Of a stretch of 64,000 nucleotides of DNA, positions 30,823 to 39,230 are shown piece after piece. The notes under the pieces were generated by a model, which worked only from the letters and a program-made list of their open reading frames with translations, was not told the DNA's origin and ran no database searches. Origin of the DNA: Halomonas sp. LBP4 (lineage in GTDB: Bacteria > Pseudomonadota > Gammaproteobacteria > Pseudomonadales > Halomonadaceae); NCBI RefSeq assembly GCF_003202205.1, contig NZ_PDOG01000002.1, positions 201,148-265,147 on the forward strand, given 5' to 3'. Position 1 is the stretch's first letter; every line of letters starts with the position of its first letter. The translations under genes and the position numbers were made by a program.

Positions 30823-30859
30823 TTATCCACAGATGCTGTGGGAAACCCCATGTGGACAA
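30823..30859. promoter_or_regulatory. Two inverted DnaA-box-like sites upstream of mnmC
   Basis: The 158-base gap between yciI and mnmC contains a perfect DnaA box TTATCCACA (30823-30831). Nineteen bases later comes TGTGGACAA (30851-30859), the reverse complement of TTGTCCACA, which differs from the consensus at one base. They lie about 100-140 bases upstream of the mnmC start. No AT-rich unwinding region or dnaA gene is near, so this is not an origin; a DnaA titration or regulatory site is possible. Confidence 0.5.
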
Positions 30860-30878
30860 GTGCGCCGGTGGAAAACGT

Positions 30879-31178
30879 TCAGGGCAGGACCTTGCGGAAG
30901 GGTTTCACCGCCACCTTGGCATAGGCCCCGGCGATCATGTAGGGGTCGGCATCGGCCCAGGCCTGGGCCTCCTGGAGGCTGTCGAACTCGGCCACCACCA
31001 GGCTGCCGGAGAAGCCGGCCTCGCCCGGGTCCTCGCTGTCGATGGCCGGATGCGGGCCGGCCAGCACCAGGCGGCCCTCGTCGCGCAGCTCCTCGAGCCG
31101 GGCCAGGTGATCGGGGCGAGCGGCGAGGCGCCGCTCCAGGCTGTTCTTCACATCTTCACTGATGATTGCATAGAGCAT
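30879..31178 (-). CDS. yciI: YciI family protein
   Basis: 99-residue ferredoxin-like fold protein nearly colinear with E. coli YciI. Starts [18 protein letters not shown] and continues [31 protein letters not shown] and [16 protein letters not shown], with the conserved His-Asp pair proposed to be catalytic. ATG at 31178 chosen because it matches the family start; an upstream in-frame stretch to 31289 does not look coding. Physiological substrate unknown. Confidence 0.92.
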   Translation of the reverse strand: MLYAIISEDVKNSLERRLAARPDHLARLEELRDEGRLVLAGPHPAIDSEDPGEAGFSGSLVVAEFDSLQEAQAWADADPYMIAGAYAKVAVKPFRKVLP

Positions 31179-31300
31179 CGCAGTCGCATCCTCGGGTTGA
31201 GCGGCACGGGCCGCGAGAGTCCGGCGGGGCCCGGCATTGACCGAGGTCGGCCGGGCGAGCACCATGAACGGATATTCTGACAAAGTCACCTGCCGGCGTC

Positions 31301-32209
31301 ATGCCAATGAACGCACTTCCCGCCCGTTTCGAGGGCGAGAGCTCTCCGCTTTCCATCGACCTGCACATGCATTCCACCGCTTCCGACGGCGCCCTGCCGC
31401 CGGCCGACGTGGTGGCGCTGTGCAAGGCCCGGGGCCTGACCCATATGGCGCTGACCGACCACGACACCATGGCCGGCATCGAGGAGGCCCGCGTCGCCGC
31501 CGAGCGCGAGGGGATCCGTCTGCTGCCCGGGACCGAGCTTTCCACCCGCTGGGCCGGCATCAATATCCATGTGGTGGGCCTGCTGCCCGAGGGCGCCAAG
31601 GGTTCCCTGGTCGAAGGGCTCGAGGCCCAGGCCGTGGCGCGCGAGGCGCGGGCCGAGCTGATCGCCCAGCGCATGGAGACGCTGGGGCTGGAGAATGCCT
31701 TGTCGCGGGCCCGGGAACAGGCCGGCTCGCCGCGCCCGCTGGGTCGGCCCGACTTCGCCCGGGCCCTGGTGGCGGCGGGGCTGGTGCCCGACGTGGCCAC
31801 CGCCTTCCGGAAGCATCTCGGCAACGGCAAGGCCGGCGACGTCAAGGCGCACTGGCCGGAGCTCGCCGAGGCCGTGGGCTGGATCCTCGATGCCGGCGGC
31901 GTGGCGGTGCTGGCGCATCCGCTGCGCCACGGCCTGACCCGGCGCAAGCGGGGCCTGCTGCTGGATGCCTTCCGCGCCGCCGGCGGCCAGGCCGCCGAGC
32001 TGGTCAGCGGTTTCCAGAACCCGGATGCGACCCGGGACCTGGCGCGCCAGCTGCAGGAGCGCGACCTCTACGCCTCGGTGGGCAGTGACTTCCACTTTCC
32101 CGGCGGCCACCTGGCCCCGGGCAGCATGAGTCCGGTGCCGCGTACCGCCACCCCGCCGGTCTGGGTGCACCCGCACCTGGCCGGCCTCGTCGAGGTGGTG
32201 GCGGTGTGA
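31301..32209 (+). CDS. PHP-domain phosphoesterase (YciV/RNase AM family)
   Basis: 302-residue PHP-family metal phosphoesterase. Metal ligands visible: DLHMHSTASDG (residues 20-30), LTDHDTMAGI, GTELSTRW, VLAHPLRHG and SVGSDFHFPGG. E. coli YciV, its likely orthologue, removes nucleotides from RNA 5' ends (RNase AM) and acts on 3',5'-bisphosphates. Start ATG 31301 or 31307. Precedes yciO with a 60-base gap, an association also seen in enterics. Confidence 0.88.
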   Translation: MPMNALPARFEGESSPLSIDLHMHSTASDGALPPADVVALCKARGLTHMALTDHDTMAGIEEARVAAEREGIRLLPGTELSTRWAGINIHVVGLLPEGAKGSLVEGLEAQAVAREARAELIAQRMETLGLENALSRAREQAGSPRPLGRPDFARALVAAGLVPDVATAFRKHLGNGKAGDVKAHWPELAEAVGWILDAGGVAVLAHPLRHGLTRRKRGLLLDAFRAAGGQAAELVSGFQNPDATRDLARQLQERDLYASVGSDFHFPGGHLAPGSMSPVPRTATPPVWVHPHLAGLVEVVAV

Positions 32210-32268
32210 GTGGCTGGCCGGGTTATAGTAGTGACAGACTTTCATCGGCCATCGAACAGGGAGCTCGC

Positions 32269-32892
32269 ATGAGCCAGTTCTTCCAGATCCATCCAGAGAA
32301 TCCACAGAAGCGGCTGATCGACCAGGCGATCCAGATCATTCGTCATGGTGGCGTCGTGGCCTATCCCACCGATTCGGGTTACGCCCTGGGCTGTCACCTG
32401 GGCGACAAGAAGGCCATCGAGAAGATCAAGTGGCTGCGCTCGCTGGACGACAAGCACAACTTCACCCTGATCTGCTCGGACCTCTCCGAGATCGGCACCT
32501 ACGCCAAGGTGGACAACGCCGTCTTCCGGCTGCTCAAGGCCCATACCCCGGGGCCCTATACCTTCATCCTCAACGCCACCACCGAGGTGCCGCGGCTGCT
32601 GCTGCACCCCAAGCGTCGCTCCATCGGCATGCGGGTGCCGGACCACAGCATCACGCGAGCGCTGCTCGGTGCCCTGGGGGAGCCGCTGATGAGCGTGACC
32701 CTGATTCCGGAGGGCGAGGCGCTGCCGATGACCGACCCGGAAGCGATCCGCGACCGCTTCGGTGCCCACCTCGACCTGATCATCGACGGCGGCGCCTGCC
32801 ACCTGGAGCCCACCAGCGTCATCGACCTGCGCGACCTGCCGCCGAAGATCGTCCGCGAGGGGCGCGGCGACGTCGAACCCTTCCGCGAGTGA
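32269..32892 (+). CDS. yciO: YciO, Sua5/YrdC-family protein
   Basis: 207-residue YrdC-like nucleotide-binding fold protein: GGVVAYPTDSGYALGC, HNFTLICSDLSEI, HTPGPYTFIL and RSIGMRVPDH are the family segments. Related to threonylcarbamoyl-AMP synthase TsaC, but YciO is a paralogue with weaker activity and an unclear role. Start ATG at 32269 has a CAGGGAG site; an earlier in-frame start overlapping the PHP gene would add an unconserved leader. Confidence 0.9.
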   Translation: MSQFFQIHPENPQKRLIDQAIQIIRHGGVVAYPTDSGYALGCHLGDKKAIEKIKWLRSLDDKHNFTLICSDLSEIGTYAKVDNAVFRLLKAHTPGPYTFILNATTEVPRLLLHPKRRSIGMRVPDHSITRALLGALGEPLMSVTLIPEGEALPMTDPEAIRDRFGAHLDLIIDGGACHLEPTSVIDLRDLPPKIVREGRGDVEPFRE

Positions 32893-32944
32893 TCCGGGCG
32901 AGCCGTCGGCTGAGTGCTCCGGCGGCTCGTCCTCCTTGTCTCCT

Positions 32945-33814
32945 TTACGTCTCGGCCTCCGTCAGGCGCGGGTCCGGCGTCTCCTCGTCGAGCCAGGTGC
33001 CGCACTTCAGGCAGTACTTGGCACGTTTCTCGTGGCGGTCGTGGCCGCAGCCGGGGCAGGCCTCGTCGGAGTAGCGGTCCTCGCGGATGGCACGGATCAC
33101 CTGGGCGGAGAAGACCCCGGTCGGCACGGCGATGATCGAGTAGCCGGTCAGCATCAGCAGCACCGTGATCGCCTGGCCGATGGGGGTGACCGGCACGATG
33201 TCGCCATAGCCCACCGTGGTCAGGCTGACGATGGCCCAGTAGATCGACTGGGGAATGCTGGTGAAGCCGGCCTCGGCGGATTCGATCAGATACATCAGCG
33301 AGGCGAAGATGGTCACCAGCATGAAAATGCCGAAGAAGAACAGGAAGATCTGGCGGATGCTGCGTCTCAGGGCCTCCAGCAACAGGCGCGCCTCGCCGAC
33401 GAACTGCATCAGCCGCAGCACGCGGAAGATACGCAGCACCCGCAGCAGGCGCACCACCACCAGCGACTGGGCGCCGGGAACGATCAGCACCAGCCAGGTG
33501 GGCAGGATGGCGATGACATCGACGATGCCGTAGAAGCTGCGCAGGTAGCGCAGGGGCTTGTCGAGGCAGTAGAGGCGCACCGCCAGCTCGATGGTGAAAG
33601 CAAGGGTGAAGCCCCACTCCACCCAGTAGAAGAGGGTGCCGTAGTCGGCGCGCAGACTCTGGATGCTGTCGAGCATCACCACCAGCACGCTGGTCAGGAT
33701 CGCCGCGATCAGCGCGATGTCGAAGCCCTTGGCCAGCGGCGTGTCGGACTCGAAGATGACCTGGAAGACGCGGGTACGTAGCCCTGCGCCACCGGGTTTG
33801 AAGTCTAGGGTCAT
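32945..33814 (-). CDS. Voltage-gated-type potassium channel with C-terminal zinc ribbon
   Basis: 289-residue six-helix ion channel. S1-S4 occupy roughly residues 25-165, with an arginine-bearing S4 (VVVRLLRVLRIFRVLRL), then S5, pore helix and selectivity filter TTVGYGD, and S6. The cytoplasmic tail ends in a four-cysteine zinc ribbon (CPGC-X10-CLKC spacing). Ribbon tails occur in some bacterial ion-transporter proteins and may assist tetramerisation or metal sensing. Transcribed alone, convergent with yciO. Confidence 0.9.
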   Translation of the reverse strand: MTLDFKPGGAGLRTRVFQVIFESDTPLAKGFDIALIAAILTSVLVVMLDSIQSLRADYGTLFYWVEWGFTLAFTIELAVRLYCLDKPLRYLRSFYGIVDVIAILPTWLVLIVPGAQSLVVVRLLRVLRIFRVLRLMQFVGEARLLLEALRRSIRQIFLFFFGIFMLVTIFASLMYLIESAEAGFTSIPQSIYWAIVSLTTVGYGDIVPVTPIGQAITVLLMLTGYSIIAVPTGVFSAQVIRAIREDRYSDEACPGCGHDRHEKRAKYCLKCGTWLDEETPDPRLTEAET

Positions 33815-33908
33815 GGTGCTCTCCCGGCTGCCGACCTGCTCATTGACGAACCTCCCTCATCACACGAACCGCCCGCTTCGTGCAACCACCCTGGAGCCTG
33901 CCTGCCCG

Positions 33909-34775
33909 TCAGCTGAGCTGCCCGTCCCCGGGCAGCCGGCGGGCGAGGCGCAGGGCGGCGAGGCCGAAGGCCGGCGTCGGCCAGGCGGGATCGTCGAGCC
34001 CCTGGGCCAGTTCGCGGGCCGCGGCATGCAGGCTGCCCGCCGGGTCGGCCAGGTGCAGGAAGGCATCGCGGGCCTGCTCACGCCACCGGGGCTCGCCGGT
34101 ATCGGCCAGGGCATCCAGCGCCACCACGGCGCGGTGCAGCCAGGCGTCGGCGCCGCCGCCCTCGGGCAGGGTCCAGGTGCCGGCCAGCAGGGCGCCGCCC
34201 CGGGCGGCCTTGCTGGTATCCGCCGGGCGCAGGGGAACCGATTCGGCCAGCGCCTCGGCCAGGTCCCACAGGGCCTCCGGTTCGCCGGCCTCGAGTTCGA
34301 GCTCCAGCTCGCGGATCGCCACCGTGCGGTCGGCGGCACGGATCTCGCCCAGGTCGAGCGCCAGCTCGATGCGAGCCTCGCCGAGTTCGAGCCGCCAGGT
34401 CTCGCGGCGGAAGTCGGTGGCAAAGCGCGGGACCAGCCGGGCCAGCAGCGCGTCGCCGTGGCCGGCCATGGGGGGCAGGGCGGCGAGCCCGGCGAGGTCG
34501 AGCCCCGGCCCCGGCACCTCCCACTCCCACTCGCCGCGGCGCGAGAGCCCGCCGCCGCCCTGGCCACGGGTCTTGAGGGTCTGCAGCAGCCGGCCATCGG
34601 CCCGGCGCAGGCGCAGCGCCATGCGGGCGGTTGCCAGGGCCCCCTCGGGGGTGTCGAAGTAGGTGTTGCCGAGGGTGGCGAGCCGCGGCGCGAGGCCGGC
34701 GAGCCGCGGGTGGCGACGCAGCGCCTCGGGACCCTGGGGCCCCAGGGCCAGCTTGAGTTCGATCTCGTGACTCAT
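33909..34775 (-). CDS. CYTH-domain inorganic triphosphatase-like protein
   Basis: 288-residue CYTH protein, related to E. coli YgiF. The N-terminal EIELKLAL (residues 3-10) is the ExExK metal-binding signature; TYFDTPEGALATARMALRLRR and KTRGQGGGGL give the positive triphosphate-binding side; ELELELEAGE is a later acidic strand. The C-terminal 85 residues are alanine/leucine helices, much shorter than YgiF's CHAD domain. ATG at 34775 with a GAGG site. Divergent from the DUF47 gene. Confidence 0.85.
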   Translation of the reverse strand: MSHEIELKLALGPQGPEALRRHPRLAGLAPRLATLGNTYFDTPEGALATARMALRLRRADGRLLQTLKTRGQGGGGLSRRGEWEWEVPGPGLDLAGLAALPPMAGHGDALLARLVPRFATDFRRETWRLELGEARIELALDLGEIRAADRTVAIRELELELEAGEPEALWDLAEALAESVPLRPADTSKAARGGALLAGTWTLPEGGGADAWLHRAVVALDALADTGEPRWREQARDAFLHLADPAGSLHAAARELAQGLDDPAWPTPAFGLAALRLARRLPGDGQLS

Positions 34776-34880
34776 GGCATCGCCACCTCGGTTTCGTGAA
34801 GGTAAGTTGATATTTTCATGACGGGAGCGGAGCCTGCCTCTATACTGTCGCCGCAAATTCTTCAGCGCACATGGATACCC

Positions 34881-35561
34881 ATGGTCACACCCAATCCGTT
34901 CTCCGCGATGTTCGGCCGCTCGCCATTCCAGCCGCTGCTGGCCCACATCGTCAAGGCCAACGAATGCGCCGACCAACTGCTGCCGTTCTTCGAAGCCGCC
35001 CTCGTCGGTGACTGGGAGGCCGCCGAGGCACACCGCGAGACCGTCACCCGGCTCGAACACGAGGCCGACGAGCTCAAGACCGAGCTGCGTCTCAACCTCC
35101 CCAACACCATGTTCCTGCCGGTCTCGCGCACCGACATCCTCGACCTGATCAGCGTCCAGGACAAGATCGCCAACAAGGTGCGCGACATCACCGGCATCAT
35201 GCTCGGCCGCCGCATGCAGGTGCCGGAGCCCCTGGCCCAGCCGATGCGCGACTACATGCAGACCTCCGTGGCCTGCGTGGCCCAGGCGCGTCACGCCCTG
35301 GAGGAGCTCAAGGACCTGCTCGAGTCCGGTTTCGGCCGCAACGTCTCCGACGTGATGCAGAAGCTGATCCGCGAGCTGCACGTGCTCGAGCAGCAGGCCG
35401 ACAGCCAGCAGGTGGCCATCCGCCGTCAGCTGTTCGAGCTCGAGAGCCAGCTGCCGCCGGTGGACGTGGTCTTCCTCTACAAGATCATCGACTGGGTCGG
35501 CGAACTCTCCGACCGTGCCGAACGCGTCGGCAGTCGCCTGCAGATCCTCACGGCTCGCTAG
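34881..35561 (+). CDS. DUF47/PhoU-like phosphate transport accessory protein
   Basis: 226-residue TIGR00153-family protein made of PhoU-like helices (VTRLEHEADELKTELRLNLP and DLISVQDKIANKVRDI are typical). Such proteins are encoded beside low-affinity phosphate transporters and are thought to regulate them. The ATG at 34881 gives the standard MVTPNPFSAMFGRSPF start. A TATACT at about 34839 may be the -10. pit follows 98 bases downstream in the same direction. Confidence 0.92.
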   Translation: MVTPNPFSAMFGRSPFQPLLAHIVKANECADQLLPFFEAALVGDWEAAEAHRETVTRLEHEADELKTELRLNLPNTMFLPVSRTDILDLISVQDKIANKVRDITGIMLGRRMQVPEPLAQPMRDYMQTSVACVAQARHALEELKDLLESGFGRNVSDVMQKLIRELHVLEQQADSQQVAIRRQLFELESQLPPVDVVFLYKIIDWVGELSDRAERVGSRLQILTAR

Positions 35562-35659
35562 GATGCGATCCGTCGCGGCACCGCATCCCCGGGTGCGCGG
35601 CGCGTCCGCCATCACGCCAATCCGCTACTCCCTGACAGCCACATAGGACGACTTCCCCT

Positions 35660-36925
35660 ATGTCGATCATCGTGCAGCACGGCGAAATCTTCATCATCCT
35701 GGCCTGTGCCTTCGGCTTCTTCATGGCCTGGGGCGTGGGCGCCAACGACGTCGCCAACGCCATGGGCACCTCGGTGGGGTCCCGGGCCATCACCATCAAG
35801 CAGGCGATCATCATCGCCGTGATCTTCGAGTTCCTCGGCGCCTACCTGGCCGGCGGCGAGGTCACCGATACCGTCCGCAAGGGCATCATCGATCCGACCC
35901 TGCTCGTGAACGATCCCCAACTGCTGGTCTACGGCATGCTGGCCTCGCTGCTGGCGGCGGCCATCTGGCTGCTGATCGCCTCGGCCCGGGGCTGGCCGGT
36001 CTCCACCACCCACTCCATCGTCGGTGCCATCGTCGGCTTCGGCGCCGTGGGCCTGGGCATGGAAGCGGTGGCCTGGGACAAGGTCGGCCAGATCGCCTCG
36101 AGTTGGGTGGTCTCGCCACTGCTGGCCGGCACCATCGCCTATCTGCTGTTCAAGTCGGTTCAGCACCTGATCTTCGAGGCCCGCGACCCCTTCGTCTCGG
36201 CCAAGCGCTATCTGCCGCTCTACGTCTTCCTGGTCGGTTTCGTGGTCACCATGGTCACCCTGAACAAGGGCCTCAAGCATGTGGGGCTCGACCTGGGCTT
36301 CGGCCAGAGCTTCTTGCTGTCGATTCCGATCGGCCTGGTGATCATGGGCGTCGGTGTCCTGATGGAGCGGCGGGTGGTCTATGAACGTCGTGCCGGCGAC
36401 CACTTCGGTTACGGCAATGTCGAGCGGGTGTTCGGCGTGCTGATGATCTTCACCGCCTGCGCCATGGCCTTCGCCCACGGCTCCAACGACGTGGCCAACG
36501 CCGTCGGCCCGCTGGCGGCGGTGGTCGATGTGGTGTATCGCGGCGGCGCCGTGGGTGGTTCCGCCGTGGTGCCCTGGTGGGTGCTGCTGCTGGGCGGCAT
36601 CGGCATCGTCGTCGGCCTGGTCACCTATGGCCACAAGGTGATCGCCACCGTGGGTACCGGCATCACCGAGCTGACACCGAGCCGCGGCTTCGCCGCCACC
36701 CTGGCCGCCGCCACCACCGTGGTGCTCGCCTCGGGCACCGGCCTGCCGATCTCCACCACCCACACCCTGGTGGGGGCGGTGCTCGGCGTGGGCCTGGCCC
36801 GCGGCATGTCGGCCCTGAACCTGCGCGTGATCGGCACCATCATCATGTCGTGGCTGATCACCCTGCCGGCCGGCGCGGGCCTGGCGATCTTCTTCTTCTT
36901 CACCTTCAAGGGTGTCTTCGGCTAG
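35660..36925 (+). CDS. pit: Inorganic phosphate transporter, Pit family
   Basis: 421-residue metal-phosphate:H+ symporter. The inverted-repeat PiT signatures are both present: GANDVANAMGTSVGS near residue 29 and HGSNDVANAVGPLAA near 272, plus paired STTHSIVGA and STTHTLVGA motifs. About 10-11 membrane segments. Forms a two-gene unit with the DUF47 protein upstream and is followed by a clear terminator. Confidence 0.94.
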   Translation: MSIIVQHGEIFIILACAFGFFMAWGVGANDVANAMGTSVGSRAITIKQAIIIAVIFEFLGAYLAGGEVTDTVRKGIIDPTLLVNDPQLLVYGMLASLLAAAIWLLIASARGWPVSTTHSIVGAIVGFGAVGLGMEAVAWDKVGQIASSWVVSPLLAGTIAYLLFKSVQHLIFEARDPFVSAKRYLPLYVFLVGFVVTMVTLNKGLKHVGLDLGFGQSFLLSIPIGLVIMGVGVLMERRVVYERRAGDHFGYGNVERVFGVLMIFTACAMAFAHGSNDVANAVGPLAAVVDVVYRGGAVGGSAVVPWWVLLLGGIGIVVGLVTYGHKVIATVGTGITELTPSRGFAATLAAATTVVLASGTGLPISTTHTLVGAVLGVGLARGMSALNLRVIGTIIMSWLITLPAGAGLAIFFFFTFKGVFG

Positions 36926-36954
36926 CCAGCGCTTCGCTTTGAGCGAATGCCAGC

Positions 36955-36985
36955 GGCGGTACCACGGCAGTGGTGCCGCCCTTTT
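36955..36985 (+). terminator. Intrinsic terminator after pit
   Basis: An 11-bp stem (36955-36965 with 36970-36980, one G.T wobble) with a 4-base loop, followed by CTTTT, begins 30 bases after the pit stop. Just beyond it TATAGT at 36997-37002 could be the -10 of argA. Confidence 0.7.
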
Positions 36986-37047
36986 ATTGGCTCTGATATA
37001 GTCGAAGGCGGTTTCACCTTTCTCTCATCTGCTGCCGGAGTGCGGCC

Positions 37048-38361
37048 TTGGATACTCGTTTCCCCTTCGTCGACTGGTTCCGCAATTCCTCGCCCTATAT
37101 CAATGCCCACCGGGGCCGAACCTTCGTGATCCTGATCGAGGGCGAGGCCATGGCACGCGGGCGAAGCGAACAGCTGATCCAGGACCTGGCGCTGCTGCAT
37201 ACCCTGGGCGTGCGGCTGGTGGTGGTGTTCGGCATTCGCCCCCAGGTCGATCAGGCCCTGGAGGCGGCCGGTATCGTGCCGAAGTGCCACCAGGGTCACT
37301 GGGTCGCCGACCAGGGGATCATGGAGTGCGTCGAGCGTATCGCCGCCGAGCAGCGCCTGTGGCTGGAGGCACGGCTGTCGCTGGGGCTGCCCAATACCCC
37401 GCTGCACGGAGTCGAGCTGACGGCGGTCTCGGGCAACCTGGTGATGGCCAAGCCGCTGGGCGTGCGCGAGGGCATCGACTTCCATCACACCGGCGAGGTG
37501 CGCCGGGTGAGGGCCGCGGCCATCGAGGGGTTGCTGGAGAAGGGGACGCTGGTGGTGCTGCCGCCGCTGGGCTTCTCCAGCACCGGCGAGGTATTCGACC
37601 TCGACGCCTCCGAGGTGGCGCAGCATGCCGCCATGGCGCTTTCCGCCGACAAGCTGATCCTGCTCGGCGAGGCCAGCGGCCTGTACGACCAGAGCGGCCG
37701 GCTGCAGCGCCAACTGACCCCGGCCGATGCCGAACCGCTGCTGCGCCAGGCCGACCCCGGCAGCGAGCTGGCCCGCCACCTGGGCGCGGCCTGTGCCGCC
37801 GCCCGGCACGGCGTGGCCCGCACCCACCTGATCTCCTGGCACGACCACAACGCCCTGCTCGGCGAGCTGTTCACCCGCGACGGGGTGGGCACCATGATCA
37901 CCCAGCACCGCTACGAGCAGCTGCGCCCGGCGGAACTCGGCGACATCGGCGGCCTGCTCGAGCTGCTCGAGCCGCTCGAGCGCCGCGGCATGCTGGTGCC
38001 GCGCTCCCGCGAGCGGCTGGAACACGAGATCGACGACTACCTGGTGATCGAGCGCGACGGCATGGTCATCGGCTGTGCGGCGCTGCACACCTTCCGCGAC
38101 GCCGAGATGGCCGAGCTGGCCTGCGTGGCGGTGCATGACGACTACCGCGGCGGGGCCCGGGGCGAGCTGTTGCTGGCGGAGATCGAACGTCGTGCGCGGC
38201 GCCTGGGGCTCACGGCGCTGTTCGCGCTGACCACCCATACCACCCACTGGTTCTTCGAGCACGGCTTCCGCATGGCCGACATCGAGGCCCTACCGCCGCT
38301 CAAGCGCGACACCTACAACCACGCCCGCAAGTCCAAGATCCTGGTCAAGCCGCTCGCCTGA
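37048..38361 (+). CDS. argA: Amino-acid N-acetyltransferase ArgA
   Basis: 437-residue N-acetylglutamate synthase, first step of arginine synthesis. N-terminal amino-acid-kinase-like domain (about residues 1-285; FVDWFRNSSPYINAHRGRTF start, KLILLGEASGLYD) that binds feedback arginine, then a GNAT domain (about 295-437) with CVAVHDDYRGGARGELLL as the acetyl-CoA loop. The start is a TTG at 37048 after CCGGAG; no ATG nearby gives the conserved N-terminus. Monocistronic. Confidence 0.94.
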   Translation: MDTRFPFVDWFRNSSPYINAHRGRTFVILIEGEAMARGRSEQLIQDLALLHTLGVRLVVVFGIRPQVDQALEAAGIVPKCHQGHWVADQGIMECVERIAAEQRLWLEARLSLGLPNTPLHGVELTAVSGNLVMAKPLGVREGIDFHHTGEVRRVRAAAIEGLLEKGTLVVLPPLGFSSTGEVFDLDASEVAQHAAMALSADKLILLGEASGLYDQSGRLQRQLTPADAEPLLRQADPGSELARHLGAACAAARHGVARTHLISWHDHNALLGELFTRDGVGTMITQHRYEQLRPAELGDIGGLLELLEPLERRGMLVPRSRERLEHEIDDYLVIERDGMVIGCAALHTFRDAEMAELACVAVHDDYRGGARGELLLAEIERRARRLGLTALFALTTHTTHWFFEHGFRMADIEALPPLKRDTYNHARKSKILVKPLA

Positions 38362-38501
38362 GCGGCCCCCCGCCCTTCCCCTCGCGATTCATGGGCGCTG
38401 AGTGCTGTCGTCGGGTGGCGTCGTGGTCCGAAGGGGTGTCTCCATTGGCATACGTTTCAATGCACTGATTCTAGTGGCTTTTTTCTGTTTGGCGAATTGG
38501 G

Positions 38502-38549
38502 TGTCGCCATGCGGCGACGAAAAGCCAGCGAAAATTCGCCCTTTGGCGA
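38502..38549. promoter_or_regulatory. Paired inverted repeats, candidate GlrR enhancer sites
   Basis: Two inverted repeats share the core TCGCC-N4-GGCGA: 38504-38517 and 38536-38549. Their centres are 32 bases apart (three helical turns). The first extends to TGTC-N10-GACG (38502-38519), one base from the TGTC-N10-GACA motif known for enterobacterial GlrR. They lie about 80-125 bases upstream of a sigma-54-type promoter, the usual enhancer distance for an activator such as the GlrR encoded downstream. Confidence 0.55.
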
Positions 38550-38626
38550 GAGATCGGTCACGCGAGGTGGCGTGCCAACCTTGTTGTTCATAACAACTCA
38601 TTGAAAATAAAAGGAATGCCAATTTC

Positions 38627-38643
38627 CTGGCACGATACTGGCA
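38627..38643 (+). promoter_or_regulatory. Sigma-54-type promoter upstream of the glrK operon
   Basis: CTGGCACGATACTGGCA matches the -24/-12 consensus TGGCACG-N4-TTGCA at all but one base (TGGCA for TTGCA) with the exact GG-N10-GC spacing. Transcription would start near 38654, about 580 bases before the likely glrK start, with a strong terminator in between, so the product should be a non-coding RNA rather than the glrK message. Confidence 0.65.
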
Positions 38644-38653
38644 ATAGGTTGGG

Positions 38654-39115
38654 TGAGCAACGGAAGCGGTTCATTACGGCTCGAGCCGCTTTCCGATCGC
38701 CAAGGGAGTCCGGTCAAACACTGCCCTGTGCGTCCGGCCCCGGAAGCGATCAGCGTCTGCTCCAAGCGATGTGTGACTTTAGGTTGCGATGAGACGGGTA
38801 CCGCCGCCAGGCAAGGAAGGGTACCAGAAGGGCAAGGACGCCCAGGCAAGGATGCCTCATCCCCCTTCCGGGGGGATCGAATCGCGCAGCATCGCCTTCG
38901 GCACAGGCCGCGGCGGTGGTGCCAGGAACGAAGCAGGGGTGGTTCGCCACCCGCATGTGAAGATGGGCCCTGGTAACTAACGATCTTCACATGGCTTCGG
39001 GGCCCATGGCCCATGGAAAGCGGGCCGATCGATCTGACCAGGCAGTCGAGCGGTGTGTTTCCCAGACCCTTTCAGTTCCCTGCGTACTTGGGCCGGCTCT
39101 GCCGGCCCTTTTTTT
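38654..39115 (+). ncRNA. Candidate sigma-54-dependent small RNA (GlmY-position)
   Basis: The 869-base stretch between argA and glrK lacks a credible gene: its short frames have no protein-like composition. From the sigma-54 promoter to the terminator at 39090-39115 it is about 460 bases and rich in hairpins. There is a bulged 5' stem (38662-38669 with 38686-38694), an ATCCCCC/GGGGGAT hairpin (38859-38877) and a perfect 10-bp stem (38955-38964 with 38983-38992). In E. coli the sRNA glmY sits directly upstream of glrK-qseG-glrR and is driven by GlrR/sigma-54. Position and control match; length is over twice that of GlmY, so processing or two RNAs is possible. Sequence similarity to GlmY was not established. 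Confidence 0.5.
39090..39115 (+). terminator. Strong intrinsic terminator upstream of glrK
   Basis: An 8-bp perfect stem GGGCCGGC/GCCGGCCC with loop TCT (39090-39108) followed by seven T residues (39109-39115). It lies over 700 bases after argA and before the glrK promoter region, so it ends a transcript that starts in between. Confidence 0.9.
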
Positions 39116-39230
39116 ACCCCCCCTTTTTTGGGTGCATGGCAGGCAGCGGAAGGCTGCCCAGCAGAACTCTGGTATTCTTTGAGCGTAAACGATGGCAATG
39201 CCTCTCACTATTCTGCAAAGAGCTCTGGTC

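Noticed and set aside
30823..30859. DnaA boxes considered as a replication origin
   Set aside because: Only two boxes, no AT-rich unwinding segment, no dnaA/dnaN/gyrB or parAB nearby.
38653..38976. 107-codon frame in the argA-glrK gap as a possible protein
   Set aside because: Composition is Arg/Pro/Ser-rich with no pattern or ribosome site, and the region has promoter, hairpins and terminator of an RNA.
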